Shown piece by piece: positions 1 to 7,501 of a stretch of 64,000 nucleotides of DNA. The number at the start of each line of letters is the position of its first letter. Within the stretch, counting starts at the first letter, position 1. The stretch spans positions 8,060,001 through 8,124,000 of the forward strand of contig OZ020484.1 of assembly GCA_963971405.1 (NCBI GenBank). Direction: 5' to 3'. Source of the stretch: Psococerastis gibbosa. Taxonomy: Eukaryota > Arthropoda > Insecta > Psocodea > Psocidae. The notes beneath the pieces are model-generated. The model saw nothing but the letters and a program-made list of their open reading frames with translations, ran no database searches and was not told the DNA's origin. The position numbers were made by a program, and so were the translations under genes.

Positions 1-43
1 ATTTTTCATTGACGATTGACGTATGTGGAATGGGCGCCTTAAG
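1..43. repeat. 3' end of a MITE, cut by the window edge
   Basis: The segment matches the right end of the complete element at 639-905: an ACGTATGTGGAATGGGCGCC terminus preceded by an ATTTTCATTGACGA block. Only the terminus is inside the window. It belongs to the group of elements here whose ends read GGCG...ATTCCAC. Confidence 0.6.
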
Positions 44-638
44 AAAGCAAAACTGAATTTTTGTAAATACAACAAGTAGAAATATAGAAAGAACAGAACA
101 AATTTATTTTTTATTAATTTAAACGACCTTTTGAAGGGACTGGCAAAGAATGAAAGTATAAGAAAATACTTTGTGGACGATGGAATTTTTCACGACGGGA
201 AGGGTCCGGCCCCTGGATGATCCCCCCCCCCCCCATAAATACGGCCTTGGTCGCTTACAAACAATTTAATGAATGTATCCGATTGACATATTCGGTCGCC
301 TCTGTAGGTTAGTACCCGTGTTGAGTTACTACACTTCTTTGATCGCGTGGCGTGTAGAGACTCGCACAAGTACAAGCATGCTACCACCTTGCCATCGATG
401 TCTTGGCATTATATTCAACAGTCCACAGTAATGTTTGATATTACAATATATCGGGACAAGATGGGAGTGGGAATGACTGGGACAAATCCAGTAATAAAAA
501 TTACTTTATGACCTGTTGTATAGAATGTCGTACAAGGAACACACATTAAGGTGGCATTCCTGTCTGCAACGCACGAAGTCACCCTTCTTTAGACTCGTTC
601 ACGAACCTGGTTACTAGGAACCCAAAGCTTAATACATA
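44..638. other. Gene-free stretch with one poly-C tract
   Basis: No gene or recognisable element is seen. The only landmark is a run of 13 C at about 222-234, of the kind that recurs inside repeats across the window. Confidence 0.5.
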
Positions 639-905
639 TGGCGGGTATTCCACATACGTACAACGTCAATGAAAATTATGAAATTGAAGGACATTTCAAT
701 TTCTCATTGATGGGGGCCATTCCGTATGTTTTTTCAAAAATTGACAATTTTCAATTGAACTGAATTGAAGAACTTCTAATATTCTAATATTTTACTCTAT
801 GATCAATTGACCATTGATCAATTTTAACAATGGCATAGAGTAAAATTGAAATGTCCTTCAATTTCATAATTTTCATTGACGATGTACGTATGTGGAATGG
901 GCGCC
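639..905. repeat. Inverted-repeat MITE (GGCG...ATTCCAC ends)
   Basis: The termini are inverted: GCGGGTATTCCACATACGTA on the left is answered by TACGTATGTGGAATGGGCGC on the right. The arms extend inward through matching AATTGAAGGACATTTCAATTT blocks, separated by a palindromic ATTGATCAATTTTAAC region. No coding capacity is seen. Termini and centre resemble the 380-bp elements at 20,343 and 44,747, so these are probably related non-autonomous DNA transposons. Confidence 0.75.
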
Positions 906-982
906 TAAAGAGAATAAGGCGTCTGTGCGTCACCACCGCAGACATATCTATGCTCTTGGATTATAAGTTGTTGTTGTCTGTG

Positions 983-1165
983 AATATCTTCTTCTTCTTA
1001 AGGTTACAATCTTAGCGATTGGTTGGCAGCAACTCCCTGCATATCGTCTTCCAGTTTACTCGGTCCTCGATCTTCCTCTTCAGTTCTTGTTATGATATTG
1101 CTCCTGCGTCTTCTTTTACTTGATCCATGAATTCCTTCTTCGGCCGTCCTCTTCGGTTATTTCCC
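983..1165 (-). pseudogene. LINE ORF C-terminal tail, degenerate
   Basis: On the minus strand the sequence reads RRGRPKKEFMDQVKEDAGA, then a stop, then further residues including DRVNWKTICRELLPTNR and a terminal stop. This is the basic, Trp-containing tail seen at the end of many non-LTR retrotransposon ORFs. A second copy of the same family lies at 35,000-35,330. It is 5'-truncated and inactive. Confidence 0.65.
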
Positions 1166-1956
1166 TCTGTGAATATAAGTAGCGTAAAACCCTAATTTGT
1201 CTCTCCATACATCAAATAATATTAATCACAGTTTAACTTTAGTCTGTTCTAATCTGTTTCGCGCAGGGCCAAACGAACGGCTCCGGGCTATCGAATCCAA
1301 TTTCTTAATATCACCGTCTAGTCTGTTATAATCCAAAAGTACTTTCTGAAGTAACGAATGCCTTCCTATCGCCAGGGTTGTAGAGTGAAGTCGTCCCTGT
1401 AATTCTTCTTCTTCTTCTCTCTCAGTGCCGTGAGCACAGGGTGAAGGGGGGGGGGGGGTCACCTCGGGTCCTTTACTTATACTCCTTCAGATTTCTCAGA
1501 TATCTATATTTTCGCAAGCATAAGGTGTATCCACATTATTCGCGCCATCCTGCCCGCGGCTCATCAATGATGAATGAGTTTAACTTCTCAACCTTAAAAT
1601 CTAGGAGAGTTGTGTTGGACTGCATGTTTGTGTACAATGTCTTAAACTACTTAATTGACAGTCCACAATTTTTGGAATTATTTCCAATTAGAGTAAACGT
1701 GGGGGCCACTCGCTCTTGAGAGTTATTTATATTTAATGGTCACTATGAGAATCCTTTACAGAGGATTTACAAATTATTTAATGAATATGATATTGAGCCG
1801 TTCTCAATGGGACGTAACCTATTTAAAAATGAGCTATTACATAAGGTATGACAGATCGGGTGACTTTGCATTCAAGTGGAAATGGCAACAGAATGAGGGA
1901 CTTCGCATGCTTCTGCTTTCTGTTATTATTTCAACTTGAATATGCGGACGTGTTTA
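1166..1956. other. Gene-free stretch with a poly-G tract
   Basis: A G-run lies at about 1,446-1,457. Short open frames are present but show no similarity I recognise, no start context and no splice structure. Nothing else can be supported. Confidence 0.45.
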
Positions 1957-2153
1957 GTCCACGCAAAATGAGAAAAGTATGGACATGGAATGTTTTGATC
2001 CTGTCCAACACTGTAAAAATATTCGTTGCACAATTTCTGTTATGCCTTGCATCCAATGCAAAAAGGTAACCCAAAATGGTGCAAGGAATATTTTTACAGT
2101 GTTGGACAGGATCAAAACATTCCATGTCCATACTTTTCTCATTTTGCGTGGAC
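1957..2153. repeat. Near-perfect hairpin MITE with TA target duplication
   Basis: Two arms of about 65 bases are almost perfect reverse complements around a spacer of about 60 bases. The outer ends read GTCCACGCAAAATGAG and CTCATTTTGCGTGGAC. A TA dinucleotide flanks each side (1,955-1,956 and 2,154-2,155), as expected for Tc1/mariner-type insertion. Both strands carry open frames through the arms, but they are mirror images of each other and are not genes. Confidence 0.85.
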
Positions 2154-2915
2154 TATACCCGGGTGTATTTTGTATTTTTGTAAATGTGATCGTTTTGGTT
2201 TGTCTTGACAACTGTGATTCACATTGTATATATATTATATTATTATGATTATATAGAATGAACTGAGAGCGGCGAGAATTGCAACTAACTTCCCTAAATT
2301 GCTTAGAGACCATCTCTCAGAGAAAGATTTCTACACTGTCACTGAGGCACTAGCACAATGACAATTACAGAACTAGGACCTGATTTTGACGATATCCGTT
2401 TGTTATGATCGGATTCCACTATGCGGAAGTTTTAAAGGCTACTGACACATGATATGGGTGTGGCCGTTAGCAAACTACTCATCGTATCTGTGAGTAGTTA
2501 CTTTTCTGTCAATTTTCCCCCTTTATTCCATTAGTGATGACATTGGTATTGTATTTCTTCCTTGTCACCCGCCATAGATTAATGATAAGACTATATCAAA
2601 TTACCACTCCGGACTGCTGCATGGCTTCTTCCCGCGGTAGTGTGAGACACTAGCGGATCTTGAAATTTTTGGAGGGGGGGGGGCTGAACTAGTGGATAGA
2701 AAGTGTATAGTCAGGAGGTTCTATGATAGAGTGAAGACTTAAGCATAGTAAACTTACTTTAATTACTTGTATTGTAATGTATGGAGTACATTATAAACTA
2801 CTATTAAGCTATTCCGCCCGAGTCCACGTAGATGCCAAATCTAAAAAATCAATAGCAAATATTGTCGCTGATTTCATGAAACACAAGCTTGACTCCCATC
2901 ACTAGATTGTTTGTT
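2154..2915. other. Gene-free stretch; protein-like 30-codon patch near 2,270
   Basis: A plus-strand frame at about 2,258-2,360 reads RAARIATNFPKLLRDHLSEK and onward to a stop. It looks protein-like but is too short to assign and has no partner exons. A G-tract lies near 2,665. No other structure is seen. Confidence 0.3.
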
Positions 2916-3763
2916 CCTTTCCAATTTATACGTAGTATAACGAAAGCTTTGTGATGGTCCAAATTTTCGATGCCAAGATTTCAACGGATTTACACGTTTT
3001 AAGGTCCCAGGAACCCAAAAAAGTGGTTTTTACGAAATGTCTGTCTGTCTATCTGTTCATCAATTTCCGGGCAAACTACTCGGTCGATTTTGATGAAATT
3101 CGGCATGTTTCATAAAAATCATACCTCGGGATGATTTTTTTTTTTTTTTTGGGGCTAACTCAATTTGGGGGGGTTTTATTCTCAAAAAAACTCCAAAAAA
3201 ACGTCTAAAAAAATTATTTCCCAAAAACGGCTCCAACGATTTCTTTTAAGTTCACATATATTGTAGTTGATATTAATGTTGATAAAATGCGGGGGGTCGC
3301 TTGCCCCTTGATAGTTTGCTTCTGGGGGTAAAAAAATGAAAATAACTAAATTTCAATGAAAAATGATTAAAAATTAATTTTTCTGTGAAACCTTTCCATC
3401 GATGATTTCTACCTTCAGGCATGTTTTAGGTGTTAAATTGAGTAACGAAACCGGACAGATTGCTTTCATAAAAAACTATTTGGTTTTGTGCAAAATTTTT
3501 TTTTTTTGAAAAATGATAGAAAATTCAAGGTCAAATGCATTGCGTGCCCTGCCATATTGTTGTGTGGTAATTTGTTGGTCTGATCTATCTAGAATTTACC
3601 TCTCCTCCAGTGACGTCAGGTGGGCAACCCCCCCCCCCCCCCCCCCCCGAGTTGCCCGAAGTTTAACTATAGGAAAATTATTTACCATGAAATTACTCAT
3701 TTTCTCTAGCCACTACTTGATAAATTGGAAAGCATGTTCGAGTAAACACGGACCGGTTCTTTG
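2916..3763 (+). mobile_element. Family A inverted-repeat element, copy 1
   Basis: This is the first of at least seven copies of an element of about 850 bp. It opens with CCTTTCCAATTTATACGTAG and closes with ATAAATTGGAAAGCATG followed by a GGACCGGTTCTTT border, so its ends are inverted. Internal landmarks are a CTGTCTGTCT microsatellite, a GCAAACTACTCGGTCGATTT block, a long C-tract (here 3,628-3,648) about 110 bp from the right end, and a CAGTGACGTCAGGTG motif. There is no coding potential, so it is a non-autonomous DNA element by inference. Confidence 0.8.
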
Positions 3764-5221
3764 TTCATGTTGTTTATTGTATAAGTAGGATAATTTAGGT
3801 TAGGGCTTTGGGCGTTTCCCCACGCGCCATTAGACTTGGGGACGCCCTGATTATGGCAATAATGTTAACATATTCGGAAAAATAAATAAATTATTATTAT
3901 TATTATTAAACGGCCAGTTGAACTCTGCGCGGATTCTTCACCACGTACTCATTTTATATTTCCTCCGCCGTCACTTTGAAATCTTTATTAAGGTATAGCG
4001 TACCTGTTTATGGTTATGCACCTGGAATATTATCATTGATACATCTTGAATGAATGAATGAATGAATAAACGACTTTATTGCAGTACAAATGGCGAACAA
4101 CAAGACTATAAAGTATTTTTTTCGTGTTAACCATTACTTAATAACAGTATACATAGTAAAATATAACTTAAATTATCGTATATGGAATATAGAAAGGGGG
4201 AAAGAAGGTAAAATATGAGGGGGTATAGGAGAGGGGAAAAAATGGGGGGTCCATTGTTTGTACTGCTACGAGGCTAGGTGTTATCGAATATATATGATTT
4301 TATTTTTAAACTGATTGTGCTATCCATCTTCGAGTTCATTTCCATCGAGGGTAGACTAGTTTCCTTTTAGGGGGGTTATGACCCCCCCTCCTTTTAAACT
4401 GCCCCTGGCGGGGAGTCCAGTTTTCGCGTAACAGGTCGTGCCAGTCTCTGTCAAGGGTTTTGTTGAGACCAACAGGTTCAGATTGTTCCCTCGACATAAC
4501 TTCCTATCGAGAGTACCAGCCAGCAGGGAACTATAAACAAATTATCTTAATATCGTCTTATTTGGTGGGAGATAAGACACTCATATCCGCTACTTGGTAG
4601 ATTGCACAGTTCCTGTACGTGTTTATCATAATCATCTTGTTTATTACTACTTTCAGAAGCTCCATTGATAGCCGTCGACATAGCTTGTGGAAACATTTTT
4701 TATTTATTTTTAAATTACTCTGTAGCATTAGGCTTCGGCCATCAGCTTTCTTTCAGCCCAATACAACACATAATCTGGTAATCTGCTATTGACGAGAGCA
4801 GGGCACGTATTAAAGGTGTTTTCTGTCCATTTCTTCCCAGGTTTGACTATGGGAATTGAATTGAGGTGCAGTAATCCTTTAATCAGAGGAACTGCACTGG
4901 AGTTGGCTGGTGTGTCTGGGTGACCTCAAACGGGCTCAATGTTTGCTTTCACTGTCAAACCCCACGTGCGCGCGCAAAGGTTCTTTTATTGAAACAACTG
5001 ATCAAAACTACTGTAACTCGCATATGTGACGAGTTCTGTGCGTTCTCGGTGTAATTACATCATCTTCATTGGGTTGGCAAAAATGCATTTCCGTCAATCA
5101 TCGGTGGAATTTCTCTCCTGACCTAAGACGATAAAGTTGCTTGGGATCGGCAAGTTTTCCCCAAACTTTTTCCACCCTTCGAATACACCTGTGGTTATAG
5201 ATTCGCTTATGTGCTTGGTTA
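3764..5221. other. Gene-free stretch with microsatellites and a retroposon tail
   Basis: An (ATT)n run lies at about 3,890-3,906. An (AATG)n run at 4,050-4,068 is followed by a block of about 100 bp beginning AAACGACTTTATTGCAGTAC that recurs, diverged, at 14,465-14,590. This pattern fits the 3' end of a retroposon on the minus strand. The rest holds nothing recognisable. Confidence 0.4.
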
Positions 5222-5420
5222 AGTCATGCTTTAGCCTGTTTCATTGCTTCAATGGTAAGCTTGTCTCTTCTTTTCCATTATCGCTTGTAGTCGGTGTAGG
5301 TTGACATCGAGAACGTATCCCAGTTTGTTAATGGCCAATTTCATATTCATACGGAAACAATATAAATAATGTCCGAAATCCATGGAGTCGTTGGCATTGG
5401 ACAAATGATCTATGGGCCAC
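5222..5420 (+). repeat. Dispersed repeat family B, copy 1
   Basis: This block of about 200 bp (TCATGCTTTAGCCTGTTTCA to GTTGGCATTGGACAAATGAT) recurs at about 43,850-44,035 in the same orientation and at 52,310-52,526 in reverse. The 43.8-kb copy lies inside a terminal-inverted-repeat element, so family B is probably the interior of that transposon. Confidence 0.7.
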
Positions 5421-5534
5421 CATAAGTAGGCCTAGGTGCATATAAAGTCCTTCAGGACATTATTTCTACTACTACACCTGTGGTTATGGTATTGAGCTGG
5501 TCCCTAGAGAGAGACCTGCAGGATAATCATCTAG

Positions 5535-5657
5535 GATGACGATTCATCTCCATCATTCATGTAGCAGTCAATTCGTCCACTTCCTCAACCCATCTTATTG
5601 GACTCCTGATCGCCTTCTCCGTCATCATCACCGCCAAGCAGCTTGTCCGCATCCCCC
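5535..5657 (+). pseudogene. Oldest decayed copy of innexin first-exon sequence
   Basis: The stretch CGCCTTCTCCGTCATCATCA, then CCGCCAAGCAGCTTGTCCGC, aligns with codons of the intact innexin exon around 7,247-7,282 (AFSVIITANQFVGNP). The preceding bases align more loosely with the codons for FRLHNVFTTVLL. It is the most diverged member of the array running to 7,072. Confidence 0.55.
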
Positions 5658-5659
5658 AA

Positions 5660-5830
5660 ATTAACTCATAGCACGTAGGCTTTGATATTATGGGCCAGTG
5701 ATCCGTCAGCATGTTCTAGCTTGTCGGAGATCTCCAGGAGTTTAGCAAATGGCAGATGGCAGGACATCAACACAGTCTTCCGCCTCAACAACGATCTATC
5801 CTCTCGGTCAGCATAAACGTCAACCAGTTC
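5660..5830 (+). pseudogene. Tandem pseudo-exon copy 1 of ogre exon 1
   Basis: The unit contains the 5' leader (ATATTATGGGCCAGTGATC), the start codon (5,711-5,713) and about 45 codons of the intact exon at 7,139. The reading frame is broken at the third codon (TAG at 5,717). It shares with copies 2-4 a deletion that removes most of the VFTTVLLMAF codons. It ends at AACCAGTTC, where the Penelope-like fragment begins. Confidence 0.85.
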
Positions 5831-6598
5831 CACCCCAAGACGTACTATTCTGGAGATAGGAAGAAACAACGGGTACCAGGAAGGCGACACAGAAAGGATC
5901 CTAAGGAAACATGAACTCAAGAGCTTAGCACGGATGGTGTACGCAGGACAAGACGTTACCAAGGAGAACAAGCAGTATGCCAAGATCCCGTTCATAGGAG
6001 AAGTCAGCATGAAAGTAGGAAGACTAATAACCCGAACCACTAACAAAGTTGTATCCTTTAGCTGCCCGCCCAACTTAGGAAAATTCCTCATCAACTGTAA
6101 GGATAAGGTTAATAATAATAGGAAATCAGGGGTTTATAAAATTTCTTGTAATGAATGTAGTGCGAGTTACATTGGACAGAGTGGACGCAATTTTAAGTTT
6201 CGCTTACGTGAGCATAAAAATGCGATCGGTAAAAATGACTGTACCTCAGCTTTTGCGGACCACCTCTCAAGTAACTCGCACTCATGTAATTTTGAAGATT
6301 TTAAAATTCTACATTGTTGTAGTAAAGGTAGACTATTATACAGGTTAGAAAGCTTAGAGATTAGAAAGGCTATTAGGAATAACGAGGTTCTCACGAATGA
6401 TATAATGTTTCAAACTGTATCCCCACTACTCGATTTATGTACTCAACCCCCGCCTCCTCCTCCCACTCCCTTCCCGTAGTATATAAGCTGGCGTTTTTTC
6501 ATGTGTTGTTAGTCTGATGATGGATTTTATCCGAAACCGGTCACTATTAAAGTATTTTACTGTGGATCATTGCGTTCTTCTTCCTCTACTCATGATAT
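5831..6598 (+). mobile_element. Penelope-like retroelement, C-terminal GIY-YIG fragment
   Basis: An open frame runs from about 5,840 to the stop at 6,477-6,479. It begins with an RT-to-endonuclease linker (an NGY motif near 5,873; IPFIGEVSMKVGRLI at about 5,968-6,012), followed by the GIY-YIG nuclease: KSGVYKISCNECSASYIGQS, then RLREHKNAI and an HLSSNSHSC block. This order is characteristic of Penelope-like elements. The 3' UTR carries CTGATGATGG and CCGAAACCGGTCAC. The copy is 5'-truncated (no reverse transcriptase palm) and lies between pseudo-exon copies 1 and 2. The last roughly 210 codons are undamaged, so the insertion may be fairly young. Confidence 0.88.
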
Positions 6599-6600
6599 CC

Positions 6601-6777
6601 TAAATTAACTAAGCACGTAGGCTTTGTTGCAGATATTATGGGCCAGTGATCTAGCTTGTCGGAGATCTCCAGGAGGTTAGCAAATGGCAGATGGCAGGAC
6701 ATCAACACAGTTTTCCTCCTCAACAACGATCTATCCTCTCGGTCAGCATAAACGTCAACCAGTTCGTCGGCAACCCC
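6601..6777 (+). pseudogene. Tandem pseudo-exon copy 2 of ogre exon 1
   Basis: It includes the intron end with an acceptor-like CTTTGTTGCAG, the leader ATATTATGGGCCAGTGAT, and exon sequence through CAGTTCGTCGGCAACCCC. It has lost the CCGTCAGCATGTT segment that holds the start codon, so it cannot initiate like the parent. The end at CAACCCC is shared with the other copies and marks the duplication breakpoint. Confidence 0.85.
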
Positions 6778-6955
6778 TAAATTAACTTATAGCACGTAGG
6801 CTTTGTTGCAGATATTATGGGCCAGTGATCCGTCAGCATGTTCTAGCTTGTCGGAGATCTCCAGGAGTTTAGCAAATGGCAGATGGCAGGACATCAACAC
6901 AGTCTTCTGTTTCAACAACGATCTATCCTCTCGGTCAGCATAAACGTCAACCAGT
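6778..6955 (+). pseudogene. Tandem pseudo-exon copy 3 of ogre exon 1
   Basis: A TTAACTTATAG junction leads into a CTTTGTTGCAG acceptor, the leader, a start codon at 6,838-6,840 and an early TAG at 6,844. It is nearly identical to copy 1 through the following 100 bases, including the shared internal deletion. The array therefore expanded after the first copy had already broken. Confidence 0.85.
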
Positions 6956-7072
6956 TCTAGCTTCTCAGAGGCCTCCAAGAGTTGAATAAATGGCAGGACA
7001 TCAACACAGTCTTCCGTCTCCACAACGATCTCTCCTCTCGGTCAGCATAACCGCCAACCATCGGCAACCCCC
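6956..7072 (+). pseudogene. Tandem pseudo-exon copy 4, 5'-truncated
   Basis: It lacks the leader and start codon and begins at AGCTTCTCAGAGGCCTCCAA. AATGGCAGGACATC and AACCATCGGCAACCCC match the parent exon, and it carries the common internal deletion. It is slightly closer to the intact exon than copies 1-3 in places (no ATGGCAG duplication) and directly abuts the functional exon unit. Confidence 0.8.
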
Positions 7073-7100
7073 AGCTCTTCAACATAACTCATAGCCATTA

Positions 7101-7112
7101 AATTTGTTACAG
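7101..7112 (+). promoter_or_regulatory. Likely splice acceptor before the ogre start codon
   Basis: AATTTGTTACAG followed by AT fits an insect acceptor and implies an upstream non-coding first exon that I cannot locate. The equivalent site is kept as TTTGTTGCAG in pseudo-exon copies 2 and 3. Confidence 0.55.
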
Positions 7113-7117
7113 ATATT

Positions 7118-7129
7118 ATGGGCCAGTGA
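7118..7129 (+). promoter_or_regulatory. Minimal upstream ORF (Met-Gly-Gln-stop)
   Basis: ATGGGCCAGTGA lies in the inferred 5' leader, nine bases before the innexin start codon at 7,139. If transcribed as inferred, scanning ribosomes would meet it first. The same four codons are preserved in pseudo-exon copies 1, 2 and 3. A regulatory effect is inference only. Confidence 0.45.
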
Positions 7130-7138
7130 TCGGTCAGC

Positions 7139-7501
7139 ATGTACAAGCTTCTCGGAGGTCTCAAGGACTTCATAAAATGGCAGGACATAAAGACCGACAA
7201 CGCGGTCTTCCGCCTGCACAACGTCTTCACGACAGTCCTCCTCATGGCGTTCTCGGTCATCATAACCGCCAACCAGTTCGTCGGCAACCCCATCAGCTGT
7301 TTGGTGAAGGGAGCGCCCTCGCACCCCGTAAACACCTTCTGCTGGATCACCTCCACCTTTACCATGCCTGACGCGCACTTCAGGAAGGCAGGCTCGGAGG
7401 TGGCGCACCCTGGCGTCGGGCCTGAGTTCTACGACGGGGAGGAAGGGGATCGCAGGTATCATAGCTACTACCAGTGGGTCTGCTTCGCCCTGTTTTTCCA
7501 G
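7139..7501 (+). CDS. ogre: ogre coding exon 1 (residues 1-121)
   Basis: It covers the cytoplasmic N-terminus, TM1, extracellular loop 1 with both cysteines, and the start of TM2. It ends on a complete codon (CAG for Gln121) before the donor GTACGT. Its last 100 bases are very similar in nucleotide sequence to the same part of gene 2 exon 1, including at silent positions. Confidence 0.95.

Noticed and set aside
1954-2313. Overlapping open frames on both strands at the 1,957-2,153 hairpin
   Set aside because: The frames are mirror images caused by the inverted repeat.
2258-2360. Possible short exon reading NFPKLLRDHLSEKDFYTVTE
   Set aside because: Protein-like but only about 30 codons, with no partner exons and no recognised family.
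5666-7023. Minus-strand open frames across the pseudo-exon array
   Set aside because: They repeat with the array and run opposite to the innexin coding sense.
7079-7462. Long minus-strand open frames antisense to innexin exon 1 (and likewise at 47,638-47,850, 52,860-53,090, 54,105-54,362)
   Set aside because: They are frame shadows of GC-rich innexin exons; no splice sites or family motifs support antisense genes.
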